From Homalodisca vitripennis (taxonomy: Eukaryota; Arthropoda; Insecta; Hemiptera; Cicadellidae), in NCBI RefSeq assembly GCF_021130785.1, contig NC_060207.1, forward strand, positions 4,114,501 through 4,178,500: a DNA stretch of 64,000 nucleotides, in the 5' to 3' direction. Under the pieces are notes generated by a model. It did no database searches, was not told the DNA's origin, and saw only the letters and a program-made list of their open reading frames with translations. Position numbers and translations under genes: made by a program. Below are positions 34,373-47,095 of the stretch, in pieces. How positions within the stretch are numbered: position 1 is the stretch's first letter; the number at the start of each line of letters is the position of its first letter.

Positions 34373-36833
34373 TACAGGGTGAGTTTTAAGTCCCTTCCCC
34401 CCCTATTTTTTTTAAACCGTATAAGTTAGGAGGTTTAAACTCCGTACATATTCGTTAGACCTAAATATCTTGTTTTTCATGGGTTCATTGACTCTCCACC
34501 TCCAATGGGGGACGGTCCACGAGGAGTAAGCCGAGATTCTTAAATGTAAGCATAGGTTGATATGCACATCAAATTAAAGGTCTCTGTAAGTAGAATACAA
34601 TGCCGCAAACCGGACCTCAAAAGGTTCATCCTAATGAAAATTTACAGGGTGTTAAAATGTACAAAATAGTAATGTGTTATTATCTGCGTTTTATCGCGCA
34701 ACTTTTTAAAAGTTCATTTCAAAAAACAATTTTTCTATTGCTGTTTATTCTTTAAAAGAAACTTTATTTTGTTGTGTTTAATGATTTTAAGGGATCACTG
34801 GAAGTCCGAGATCTAGGAGTTAACTAAAGGGATTTAATAAGAAAATGTCGCCTTGTAAGTATTTTATTTTAAAGAATTGTTGTCTTACAAAGGTTTTAGA
34901 CCCATTTATTTTTATTTCAACAGCGATTCCGGTTCTAATATTGTATGATTTCCGATACTAGTAGGTTGTTACTTACCCTTTTATTGTAGTAGATGCTCAA
35001 ACTGATTGCCTGTTACTTCCTGACAGTAGTATAGTCTGTTAACAAATTCACTCCTTCACGGGTTAGGACTTCTGGTGTTACCTTCCATGCAGGCCTCAGT
35101 AATTCTGTTCCGAAGATCTTCCACACATGCGACTGGTGTACAATAAATCACAGACTTCAAGTGTCCCCACAAAAAAAATCCAGTGGGTTCAAGTCAGGGG
35201 ACCGTGCCGGCCATTTCTATTGCCCGCGTCGTCGTCCTATCCACTTCTCACGATAATGTACATTAAGGTAACCACGAAACATTAACATCGTAGTGTGGAG
35301 GAGCACCGTCCTGCTGGAACCTTACTTCTTCTCGATTAAACTCCCCAACATTAGTGCGAATTGTATTTTCTATTAATGGATGAATATTATTTTGGTGCAT
35401 ATGTAAATAACTTTCTCCATTTAAATTTCCGTCAATAAACAGTGGTCCAATCACGTGGTTACCAAAGAGACCTGCCCAAACATTTACTTTCTGGGGATAC
35501 TGGGTATGATGTTCTCTGTGAACATGGGGATTAGAGTTATCCCAGTATCGGCAGTTGTGTCTATTCACTAAACCATTTACGTAAAATGTACTCTCATCAC
35601 TAAAGCAGATATTACTTACGGTTGTTGGATTTGCTATAATTAGTCTATCCATAGTTTCACAGAACTGCAATCTTCTGTCCGGGTCATCTTCATTTAATGC
35701 GTGATGTAGCATAATTTTTGTAGGGATGAAATTTGTGCTTCTTCAGGGTAGTTATTGCTTTGCGTTGTAATACCCCGATATTGTCTGCTATTTGTCTCGA
35801 AGAGGTTTGAGGATTTTTCACGACTGTACAAAGAACCTTAAAATCAACTTCTTCTGACAAAGGAGGACGGCCTGAACGTTTTGCATCAATAACGCTACCA
35901 GTCTCTCTAAATTTTGTTATTAACTGCCTTAAATAGGTTCTGCTAACAGGTCTTTCTGGATGGTTTTCATTAAATCGTATCATTGTTTCGTGGTAATTAT
36001 TCCCAGAAGCACCAAAAATAAACACCATGTCAACTTTTTCTTGAAGAGTGCGAGACATGTTTCTAACTTTAACAGCACTAAAAACTAACAAGGTCAGTAG
36101 CCACACTGCAACTAACAAGGTCAGATACTTAATGGCCCAAGTAACAGAAAACCAAACATAATATGTCTCCCAGATAACAAACAACTTTCACTTTTACAAC
36201 GACACAGGGACTATGTCAAAGATTACATTTAAAAATGCAGACCCCAGATTCTGTACAAAATTATTATTAACAAAATTACGAATTATCCTTTTTTAATTCA
36301 GATTGTAGCACCGTTTCCAGCGTTAAAAAGGCAATGTTAAACGACACATCACATGACCGGACTTCTTATTAAATCCTTTAGTTAACTCCTAGATCTCGGA
36401 CTTCCGGTGATCCCTTACAATCATTAAACACAACAAAATAAAGTTTCTTTTAAAGAATAAACAGCAATAGAAAAATTGTTTTGAAATGAACTTTTAAAAA
36501 GTTGCGCGCGATAAAACGCAGATAATAACACATTACTATTTTGTACATTTTAACACCCTGTAATTTTCATTAGGATGAACCTTTTGAGGTCCGGTTTGCG
36601 GCATTGTATTCTACTTACAGAGACCTTTAATTTGATGTGCATATCAACCTATGCTTACATTTAAGAATCTCGGCTTACTCCTCGTGGACCGTCCCCCATT
36701 GGAGGTGGAGAGTCAATGAACCCATGAAAAACAAGATATTTAGGTCTAACGAATATGTACGGAGTTTAAACCTCCTAACTTATACGGTTAAAAAAAAAAA
36801 TAGGGGGGGAAGGGACTTAAAACTCACCCTGTA
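34373..36833 (-). mobile_element. Tc1/mariner-superfamily element with ~470-bp terminal inverted repeats
   Basis: The element runs from 34375 (CAGGGTGAGTTTTAAGTCCC) to 36831, where the same sequence appears inverted, and is flanked by TA at 34373-34374 and 36832-36833, the target duplication expected for this superfamily. The inverted repeats extend about 470 bp inward (to near 34843 and from near 36364) with only small differences. One transposase frame, now broken, lies between on the minus strand. It is inserted into the 3' part of a non-LTR element, so it is the younger of the two. Confidence 0.93.
34981..36058 (-). pseudogene. DDE transposase of the long-TIR element, frameshifted
   Basis: Likely start is MSRTLQEKVDMVFIFG at 36058, the usual opening of this insect transposase group; the longer frame to 36184 adds a hydrophobic stretch without homology. 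The N-terminal part holds paired helix-turn-helix domains (HPERPVSRTYLRQLITKFRE; then RQIADNIGV). The catalytic part shows ICFSDESTF (first Asp), RFQQDGAPPHY (second Asp) and KWPARSPDLNPLDFF (third Asp). The Asp-Asp spacing of about 41 suggests a DD41D type. It is disrupted by a frameshift near 35700 (before LHHALNEDDPDRR), another just after PPHYDVNV near 35280, an in-frame stop before KWPARSP and a short T-run frameshift after LDFF. The C-terminal stop is at 34981-34983. Confidence 0.9.
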
Positions 36834-37014
36834 TACAATCAATTCTCAGACATCCTGAAGAGATGCAGAGAAGTATTTCAATACATCACTTAAGACCTGG
36901 CTGCTACAGAAGACTTTTTATACTTTAGAGGAATTTTTAAATGCCTGATTTTTTCATGACACTATTACTGTACTTAATGTTGATGTAAATAAAGAATTTG
37001 ATTGATTGATTGGC
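36834..37014 (+). mobile_element. 3' end of the interrupted non-LTR retrotransposon
   Basis: Resumes directly after the transposon. It encodes YNQFSDILKRCREVF and, in another frame, TSLKTWLLQKTFYTLEEFLN, the kind of C-terminus found in Jockey/CR1-like ORF2 proteins. After a stop it ends in AATAAAG and a short (GATT)n tail at 36995-37012, a typical simple-repeat 3' end of such elements. Confidence 0.8.
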
Positions 37015-38224
37015 CAGCTTAGTACGCCATTTTGTTGCAATATAGTGGCCGTTCAAACTATAAAATAATTCATAAATCCATTAGTCATAAACCTAGAGGA
37101 AAATTATAATTATTCTGCAGTTCTTATAACATTTCATAAATAAACATTTGTTATCAACAATTTCATTGCATCTCGAACAGTTTTTGGAATAATGAGTTCA
37201 TGTAAATTTGATGAGAATAAATTAGGTTAATAATATTTAATCTGTAACAAAATCTACCTACTTCTATTGATTGAGTAAGAAGAACTACAGGTATTTATAT
37301 CGTAAAGAGCATTTAGGCAAGTTCTGCCCAATTACATGAGTAATTCCATCACATGATTTCAATAATAATAGTTTACTGACTTATTTTACAAGTGATGCAA
37401 CCTATCACTTATTGTATGTACACTCAAAGAGAGTTTTCTTCACTTATATTTTTCCAAGTACAGTGATTGTCAACAGTAATGGTATACTCCAGCAATTAAA
37501 GAAAGTAAAGGGTCACTTGAAATTTGTCAGTAAAATTGTAAATTAGTAACATGGTAATGTATTAGGACTGCAGGTTGTATCATTCATCATTTAATAAAAT
37601 AAAATATTAAACTCTTTTCATTGCTTGAGAAATTATAATTAATTGGCAAATCAATTAGTAAGATTTGATCAAATAAAGATATTACTGAATGTATTATTAA
37701 TCAGTAACTCAATTGAATAACAAAAGTAAAGAGTGAATTGTCAGTGACATACCTCATTGTTTAAGCCCTATATGTACGGTAGTGTATATTATCATGTATA
37801 TGAGTAAAAGTACAGAATACGGAAATACAATCTATTACCTATGATAAATATTTTGCTTGTGTCTCGCTTCATAAGTTGAAAAATACAGTATGTGAAACTT
37901 ATAACTCATGAATTCACTTTAGTAACAATACTCTATCTCTCTAGACAAATGTGATATGTAATTTATTTCAGTCCATGTTTATTAAATTTTATATGAGTTA
38001 CTAAAATGTTAGTTTTACTTAACAAAATATTTTCACATTTGCACTGTTATTACTTAATTGTAATACCATATTGGTTTGTTTGCAAGTTTTTGAGTAGAAT
38101 GCACAGCTTGGATATGAAGCCGCAGAAGTGAGGCTGCTGACTCTAAGCCATTGATTGGATTAGCAATAATGTACTGAACTGTTACAGAGGCAGTGTTGAA
38201 GCTTGTCAGTCTTCCTGCTGCAAC
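37015..38224. promoter_or_regulatory. Upstream region of tan, AT-rich
   Basis: About 1.2 kb between the LINE tail and the tan start codon. It must include the promoter or an upstream intron, but no convincing TATA box, initiator or splice site could be singled out. A 78-codon minus frame (38054-38290) overlaps tan exon 1 and is a shadow. Confidence 0.35.
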
Positions 38225-41200
38225 ATGCCCGTATCCGAGAAGATCGGTAGAAGGAACTGCATCCCAGTCATCTACTGCAGAGGAACGCATTACGAAGTCG
38301 GATTTGATGTGGTTAGTGCTCCATAGACTTAGTTTTACATAGTTCTATAAGTATTTTCCAAATGTCTTAAAATTCTAGAATAAGGATGATTGAGAAATTC
38401 AAACAATATAGAAAGATAAACACCAAGACAGAACTACTAATCACTTAAAACTGTTCCACAAGTTTACAATAATTTTTCAACAAGGGATGATATGATATGT
38501 TTCTACTGAATTAATGTTTAATTTACTACTGCTACAAAACAAAGTTTTTTCATAAAGTTTTCTTTGAATTAAGGTCAAAATGATAGGAAATCTGGTGCTC
38601 AATATCAATTCAATATTGATTGTACATAAATAAATATATTGTATGTATATTATAGTGGAATATAGGATTTTGTGGAATATAAAAGTTTATGAAATAATTT
38701 GTAAGAACTGGACTATAAGAATAAGACGTTCTGACCTTGCTTTAATAAATACCCTTTTCCAAAGTTAAGAAGTTATAATTAAGACATAAAAGTGAAAAAA
38801 TGTTCTGAATACTTTAACATTATAAATAAGTTGGTATTATATCAACAGGCAAGATTATCTGTCACTATTAGTGAATCAAGATATGCTCACTAAAGCTTAG
38901 AAAGAGTTTGACTATAGAATATGCCATGCAATATTTGGGTGAATGTTTCCCTTTGGCTGTGTATTAAACACCAGTAGCCTAACTAGATATGTAAAATACG
39001 TGATCAATCCATGTTGTATAAGCATTTATTTTAAGTGTCTATTTAGATTATTTCGCCAAGGATAAACTTATATTTTTATGGTAAACCCTGTATTATAATG
39101 GTATTTAAACTTGATTTGAGAAGGAATTGATGCTCTCAAAATATTTGCGATTGAAAACTGTTGTTCATTACATAAGGGCCTGGATCTGATTTCCACCAAG
39201 GCTCGAGTGATTCAACCTGTTATTCTGCTTTTACAGGTTCAACTTTCATACACCAGGTTATTTATTAGTCATGTTACTGTCTCAGCCAAAGAATCCCCAA
39301 GAAAATGTTAGAGATGACTTAAGAAAGGCTTTGATTGATTGTATCTGCATGAAAAACCTATAAGAAGCTGCCTGAGAAGTACTTATTACATCCTTACTGC
39401 ATATAAGTGGCCTTTCACTTGGGCATTATTCGGGGTTTCAAATAAGACACAGTTAGTTGTATATTAAGACTGACGATCATTAATTCAACTCATGTGATTC
39501 CATACCAACAGCCTGCAAAGCATATTGCCAACATACAAATGTTACAGGACAAAATCCTAACAGTAAGATACATTACAGTATTGACCTACAAAATACTCTG
39601 TTGGTTTTCAGGGTCGTACATTTAGTGGACTGATACAGAGCCTGGTGGCCACATCAGGGCCATTAAACAAAATCTACCTCCCTCTGTACGAAACACAGGA
39701 GGGAAGAACAGCATATGATGCAACTCTGGCCTCAGTTAAAGAAAACTTTCCACAATATGTCCGGGAGATTGAGGGAACAGCCGATGGTGCTCAAGTACCT
39801 TTCCACAAGGTAAGTTGTGACTTTAGTTTGTTTTGGAACATTTAACTTAGATATACCATACATACTCATATTTCCTTTTGTATGCTTTTATTGGTGAAGC
39901 CTATCATTTGAGGGGCTTGAAAAATTTCATTTCTATCGTAAATAGTCTGAACCTCCTAAACATGTCTTCAAAATATACTACATTCTTATTTATGACCAAA
40001 TATTTGGTTTTATATTTGAGATTAGTTTTTGGCACTCATTTATTTTTCTGAATAAAAGCAATTAGGAAGATTGTCAGATGTAAAAACGGAATTGTTTGTT
40101 GAAATTATAGTCAATTTAACAAAAAAAAATAAAATAAATTAAAAATCTATTGTGCTTCCACCTTTTAGCTACATTTTACTTGTGATTTCAGTTGTTCCTT
40201 CTCCATATGGATGACATCTTACCAAATGTTGTACAAAAGAAATCCAGTGAATCCACTAATGGTTGTTCCACTCTGTGTTGTAACCAGCCAGGCCAGGTTT
40301 GTAACAGTATTTTGATAATTATTCATTAGCCATATCATGTGGAGTTGTATTGCCATATGATTTGCTTAGATACATTTTTTTGTTGTATCTTAATATTAAT
40401 TGGAAACTGAGAACAAAACAAGCTATTAAAATTTGCTTATTTAGCAAAAAGACAATGAAGTAACATTTACAAAAGTTTTATGGAAGCAGGAAAAAATAAC
40501 TGACTGAGCTTTAGTGAAACCTGTCACTCGGAGGAGGGGGATGATTTCTCCTCTATCTGTCTTTCAACAGGACATCTCAAGAACAAATTGAGCTACAGAC
40601 TTGAAGTTTCACATGAACCTTCTTTTCTACATAGATAAGATCCAGTTCTATGATAGAGTACATCCGTCCATGAGATTTGGTTGAGCATTCCTCTATTGAT
40701 TGACAAAATTAAGTCTGATGATCTCTCCAGAGTGTCCTCATATAGCCAGGATTATATTAAAGAAACATTTCATGACCTTCAAGCGGGATCCTAGGGTGCA
40801 TGATTACAGGACCACTCTTTAGAACTTTTTGGTGGTAGTTTTTCAAACAATGGGATGAATCTTATTCTGACAGGTTGCTGTTGAGAAAACGCAATGACCT
40901 TGAAATGTAGTGAAGCCTTCTGAGCAATAGATGGTCTGGTGTACCCCAATCTTGAACCTCTTACACTACAGAATGTTATTTTTTAAATGGAAAAAAATTC
41001 TTTGTTAGAGTTTATAATATAGTCTATGTCTGAGTAATATTGGTCAAATACTGATAATATTGGTGGAATAATATTGACGTCTCATGTGATATTATAAATA
41101 ATAATACTAACGCATTATACTACATAGTAACAAATATAGTTGCTTCACCAGTAACAAAAATTAATTTTATTCTTTAGGAAATATTGGGCCACAACGAAGA

Positions 41201-44200
41201 TGCCTTATCTGAGGTTTTAAATCACTTCTACTTTGTGTCTGCCCACATCACAGAAGATACACCACAGGGACGCTGGAAGGTGAAAGAAGAGAAATTCACC
41301 TCCCTGTGTTACGCAGGGCACTTGCCAGGCTTCACTATGTCGTACAACCATCATGGTTTAGTGTTCTCTGTGAATATTGTCAGTGCCAAGACCTTAGTAG
41401 CTGGGAAAACCCGTAAGTCCTATAAAAAGTTGCTTCAGTCCTACACATTGCTCTTATATGATGCATTGAAATTTCCATATTAGTATCTAGTTCAAGTATC
41501 ATTTAATTGTTAAATTATTGAGTATGATTTGTCAAGTCTGGTGTTGATTTATTTATTCTAGATACATTCTTTTAAACTGTACAAATTAGAAAATTCATTA
41601 AATTTGTAGTTGATATGTTTTTAAGAATGGAAGATTTTCTAGGTTTATATGTGATTGAAATAACAAACAAACCAAACTTTGACAGCCAGAACTGCAAAAG
41701 TTTTTCAATTGTTTTTGTTTATTTTCTGTGTTAATTGTGGGAGTCTTTGAAAGGATTAAGCTGGTGTAAAAAACTGTATTAGTTTCTTAATATTGTACCT
41801 TGCTGTTCTGGAATAAAAATTGGACTCTATTACATGGAAGCAGTATTGAAATTTATTATATGGAAGCAGTATTGGACTTTATTATAATGCTGGCACTGCA
41901 GTAGAGAAGTGCTTAACATACAAGTTTAGAGTAGTTGTGTTATTCACCTTAAGAATCAACCAATGTTTTACATTATTTAGATACAGTACTTTTGAGACAA
42001 ATTTAAGAAAACAATTGTCCATATGTATAGAAAAAATAAACTGATAGTGACTTTTTGCTCAAATATGCAGTTTTACAAGATTAACATCTAGACATATTAT
42101 GATTTTACTACCATGGAGACTGTGAGAACAGTTTAAACGTTACGCTAAGTAAAAAATTATACATTTTGGTTTACTTCAAAGTTAGAAGTTTGGAACTTGA
42201 AATTTACCATGTAAGTTGGCCTTAAGTTAAGCTAAAGGCCAGGGTAGCAGGGTAGGCTAAATGCAGTATAACAGTGTATATTTGAGTAATGTACAGAAGG
42301 AAGTTTAGCAATTTTATCAGAAACAATAAAATATAACAACATAAACACAATATCGACAACAATACAAACCTTTGGGTTTATGAGAAATAAAAATCTAAAA
42401 TACGTGACCTACGTCACCTAAAAATTTAACTATATTAAAATTAACATTTTTTGAATTCTTAGGAATACAACGGCTAGTATTATGACCACCATTTATGTTT
42501 TCTTATGTATACCCCATCAAAAAGTTCCTAACACAATTAAAATATTGATATTGATAAATTTAGGCTCTCTGTGAAGATCCGCATCTTCCAGTAAAAAAAC
42601 TATAACCCTTTGGCTGTTTCATAATGATTTATTGCTGTTGACGGTTTTGCTAAAAAAACTCCTTCGTTGTTTGCCAAAAACTGTTTCACAACAATATATT
42701 GTTGTGTGCTTTAAATATTTTTATGAACTAGCGTATCTATATACCAATTTGAAGAGAATTAAATTTTCAACACACAAATATTTTATTCTTGATGTACATA
42801 TAACTTTATACAAGATTAAAGAAAAATTGACTCAAGTTCATGTAAGTTACTATTGTATATTCTTGGTATAATTTTGGCTAATTTTATCCAAATTACTCAA
42901 ACTTTTCAGGATGTATTCATAACTACAAGTACTTTAAATATAATCTATTAGAACATAAAAAATATTAAAAAATATTGTGTTCCTCTGTAATATTAAAATA
43001 TTTTTTTTACATTTTTATTTATTATGGCAGCAATACTTTTCCTTGCAAGTTTTTTTCCTTAAATTAAAGTTAATGGGCTAAAAACATAACTAATTTCAAG
43101 CAAATAAGTTTTTATTACAAAATTTTAAGCAAAACCCTGTAAAAAGGTAATTTTTATTTGACCAGTTTTGGGTTGTATAACCCATACTAAAACACTGAAC
43201 AGTTTTAGGAAAGATTTTAAACACTGGTAAACAACCAAAGGGTTAAGACAAGATCAGTAAATTTAAAAAATAATTAAACTTTGTTAACATGTGTATTTTA
43301 TATGGATTTCATACAAAAGAGATATAACTTTTCATTTTGTTGGTTTACCTAAAAGTAAAAAATATAAGTACCAACTTTTATTTTACTACCTAATTTATGT
43401 TTTAAGTCAATTAGTTTATCTTCACTTATTCCATTATAGATCTTTTAGATGTATGAAATTCAAAATATTTAATGTCCAACTATAGTAAATTATGTCGTTT
43501 AAAGCATTTCTAAATCATTCCTTCCTTTTTTTATTTAAATATATGGGTTGAATATGTTTAGCTCTCACACTAAAGGTAGACATCACGGACAATTGACGTA
43601 TAGTTGAGTAATATTACATTTACTCAGTATCTACAATGTCTAATACAAACTGACAAGCGCAAGGTACAACAAACACACCAATCTTCTATAGCATATGGAA
43701 TAAACGATAGATCATTAAGTGAAATTGTCTCAACAGTGTTTGTAATATGCATGATGGGTTGGAAATCTTAGAATCAGAAACCTTCAAACAAACATTTTAA
43801 ACAGTGCCCATTCCTAGATATAAAGTTGTACAGTATAGTGTCCTTAAACAATTTATTGTTGATACCGTTTGTTGAAATAACATCCTTTACAGAAAATCCA
43901 TGTGTATTCCCTATATATTAAAAAGCTCAAACATTAAAAATGTTGACATCATCATACCTTAAAAGTTTCACCTTCATGAAAACTGTTGACACTGAGTAAA
44001 TTAATTGTAATTAGAGCAGATACTGTCTTCCGATAAAAACAATTAACGTTATTGTATTGCAATACATTTATGTACTTAGTACTATGAATTTAAGAAAACT
44101 TTTACACCATTTGTTTTCTTTGCTTTTTTAGAATTTTGCTTAATACTTTTAAAAGAAAGAAAAATTGTAACTGATGAAAACAACAGTCCTTAAAAACTAG

Positions 44201-47095
44201 TAATTAATTAATTTAATGAAATTTCAGAGTGTCAAATCTAGTGTGTTTTGCAGCTCGCTATTTTCTAACGAGGGCATTGCTGGCAGCAGAGAACCTTGTG
44301 CAAGTCCAGCAGATCCTGAGGGATACCGGTTGTGGTGCAGGAGATGGAGTCAGCATCAACATGACGTTCCTGCAGCAAGAAGGGAACAGGGTGTTCCACA
44401 ACGCGGAGGTGGCACCAGCAGTCGCTGCCAAGGAGTCACCCCTCAGCATCCTTACCGTCAGTCCTGGTGAACACATTTTCCACACCAACAGGTCAGGATG
44501 GTTCCATTTACCATTGAAATCTATTTACACAGATTATATAACATCCAAACTATACAATGTTCCAATGATTCCAATAAAGTTGGGCTGATAAAACTATGCT
44601 TATTAATTAGATTTTACTGATAATTCTTATTAACCTTCCAAATATTTTATTACATTACAGAGCTGCTTATGTATCTAATCAAATAAAACATGTTAATCCA
44701 AGTTACACTTTTCAAGTATTTTACTTTTCTCTCCTTCATAATCATTAGCAAATTAATGTGTTTTATAAACTATGAAGTAAGGTTGCAGAAGTTTAACTCA
44801 CTAGATCAAATGGGGAGAGAGATAGCTGTAGTGGCCTCAGAATGCTTACTTTTGAGCTCTTTTCATATTTCTGGAATGAGGAAATCGATGAAGATAACAA
44901 TATTAATAACACTAGCATAACTAAGGATGGAGGAGGATAGAAAAACCAAAAAAATATATTCGTATTACAGTCATACAACCTGTTGAAATACAGTAGTTAA
45001 ATTTGAATTAAGCTTATATAATTTATCCAAATTTAGAGTTATTCAGATTTATTCTATACCTGTGGTGTGCTCTGTAATCAAATTCACTCCCCTCCCCAAG
45101 CCAAGTTTTGTTATGCCACTGATTCATAACAAACTATCCTAAATATGTTGTTTCTTCCCCCAGATACCTGAGGCTACAAGTTCCAGAAGTGGGTGGGATG
45201 ATAGTGTCTAGCAGTAACCATAGGGAGACGACCATGCAGAACATGCCGGAACCACAGAGTGCTGATGATGTCATCAAAGTACTGGGTGACCAGTCAGACA
45301 AGGAGTTCACTATCTATAGGGAGTCTGGGGACGATGACTATGTCAAAACCATATCAACCGGTGAGTTTAAACAGTCTCACTGTAGCGTGAGTCAAAGTTT
45401 GTTTTATCACATTGAGTGAAATTAGGAATTAAATTCATCACAGCTTATTGTATATAGCAATCCATGCCACTAAAATATATTATTGATTAGCAGCTTACAA
45501 ATGTTCAATTAATGAAGAAAAGTTTCAATATTGAATACAACAAAGGATATAATCTATAACAAATAGACAATAGACAAGTTCTTTATTTACATAATCTTGG
45601 AGATTAGTAATGAGTCATGTAATGCATAGTAAATAACAATTATAATAATTTTATTGATTACAGATGAATTTTAAAATGTCGATATAAATATTATTTTTCA
45701 TATTTTTTGTTTGAATATTACATTTTTATAATTTAAACCTTATTATTTTATGTTTGTTCCAATTAAGTCGTCTCTCATAGATGGTGACAAACAGCTGATT
45801 ATTTTAAATTTCAAGAAGAAAAACAATTTTTTTCAATAAGTGATATAAAAATGTATGTATTTACATCGAACAAAATTTATTTTACCATGTAAAATGTTTC
45901 TTGCATAATTTCTTAGTTTCAACTTTTAAGCACATCCCAAAATTTGGCCATCTATATTATATTGGCTATGGTTTTCATAATTTTACATTTACAGTAATTA
46001 ACTCACCTACAGTGCCAAACATTTAAATTTTTATGTTATTTTAATAAATCAAATACATATAATGGTATTAGCATTACATTTTGAAATTTCTATCGTTCTT
46101 GTAAAAGTTTCTTGTAAATCATTCTTGTACAGAGTGAAGTTTTTGTAGAATTTAATATTAAAGTATTTAACAGGCCACCATTTTAGAATTTGTCGAGCAA
46201 ACATTTTATTGTTTTCTCAGTGTTAGGTTTTTATATTTGTAAGTATATCATGTGCTCAAAATTTCAACCTATTAGGTGTGATGTTTTCTTGGAAAAACAA
46301 TGTAATGTACAAAAACACAAACAGAAAGATCAATAGGAAATTAGCACCTTAGTTACGCATTCATAGGAACTTTTTTCTGAAGTTTGGTACCCTACTTTAG
46401 AATGGCCCTGTATATATTACATAATGTCAATGTTTAATTCCAAATTTCCGGTTGATCGACAAATTTGATGCTTATGGGATATTTTATGTGATTGTTCATG
46501 TTTGTTGCATCTTCTACCGAGCATGGAAGTGAAAGTGTTTATGCTTATAATAACATCACACTACTGCACTCCACAATGTCTCTTTATACTGCCAACGTCT
46601 TGTCAATTGTTGAACAGAATCATTATTTATCACACAGACATGGCCATGAAAGTTATCTCTTAAATAATTTCCATTGGACTTCATGTGGATTAACTTAAAT
46701 GTCAATAGTTCCATTGCATGAAATAATCTTAAACAATTAATTAATGTTTTTTACTTTTTAATTCATGACTATGTAATCAAAATAGCCTATATGGAAAACT
46801 ACATCTAGTTAAACTTACTTTTGAATGTTTATTTATAATTATTAGGAAAAGTTGGCAAAATCCATTATTTCCTTAATTTTATAGTTTTAAAGATTATGTA
46901 ATATGTTAATAGTGATAAATATGCAAGTTCATTTTGACATTGTCAGTTTCTAATGTATACTCAGTTAAATTTTAATTTACAGGTATATTTGATTGCATCA
47001 AAAAGACATGGAGTATCTATGGGGATAACCCGAAGACCAACAAACCCTTGCTTGTTTTGCCTTTGGAGCTGAAGGACCAGACAAACTCTACATGA
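38225..47095 (+). CDS. tan: Tan: N-beta-alanyldopamine / carcinine hydrolase
   Basis: Hydrolyses N-beta-alanyldopamine to dopamine and beta-alanine in cuticle pigmentation, and carcinine to histamine in vision; it reverses the Ebony reaction. Coding exons: 38225-38311, 39612-39809, 40192-40296, 41178-41412, 44254-44491, 45164-45360, 46983-47095. All introns are GT-AG, phases 0,0,0,1,2,1, giving 390 residues, close to the length known for insect Tan. The start is MPVSEKIGRRNCIPVIYCRG. The family (acyl-CoA:6-aminopenicillanate acyltransferase, peptidase C45) is shown by NGCSTLCCN with the self-cleavage pair Gly119-Cys120, followed by GHNEDA; Cys120 would become the N-terminal nucleophile of the beta subunit. 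Also diagnostic are AGKTPRYFLTRALL at the exon 4/5 join and the C-terminal TWSIYGDNPKTNKPL. No frameshift or stop. No signal peptide is evident, consistent with a cytosolic enzyme. Introns carry repeats at 40500-40700 and 42602-43246. Confidence 0.96.
40500..40700. repeat. Dispersed repeat fragment, copy C, in tan intron 3
   Basis: Shares GAGCTTTAGTGAA, GGACATCTC(A/G)AGAA, ACATAGATAAGATC and TTCTATGAT phrases with the repeats at 10600-11450 and 15510-16390. More diverged than copies A and B. Confidence 0.6.
42602..43246. mobile_element. piggyBac-like non-autonomous element in tan intron 4
   Basis: The left end CCCTTTGGCTGTTT at 42606 mirrors the right end AAACAACCAAAGGG at 43242 (one mismatch in about 14). 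Flanks are ATAA on the left and TTAA on the right, consistent with a TTAA target duplication with one mutation. The TTAA target and CCC-type ends are the signature of the piggyBac superfamily. The 637-bp interior is AT-rich with no transposase; the 79-codon frame at 42632-42871 has no domain. Confidence 0.7.

Noticed and set aside
34981..36058. Active transposase
   Set aside because: Several frameshifts and an in-frame stop interrupt it.
38054..38290. 78-codon minus frame
   Set aside because: Antisense to tan exon 1 and its 5' flank; no domain.
39645..39845. tan beginning at the GTG of the exon-2 frame
   Set aside because: An upstream exon (38225-38311) has an ATG, the conserved HYEVGFDV segment, a good donor and the right phase.
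44229..44253. tan exon 5 starting at the beginning of the long frame (SNLVCFAA...)
   Set aside because: The codons before 44254 are intronic: TTTTGCAG ends at 44253, and starting at 44254 gives the conserved PRYFLTRALL junction in the correct phase.
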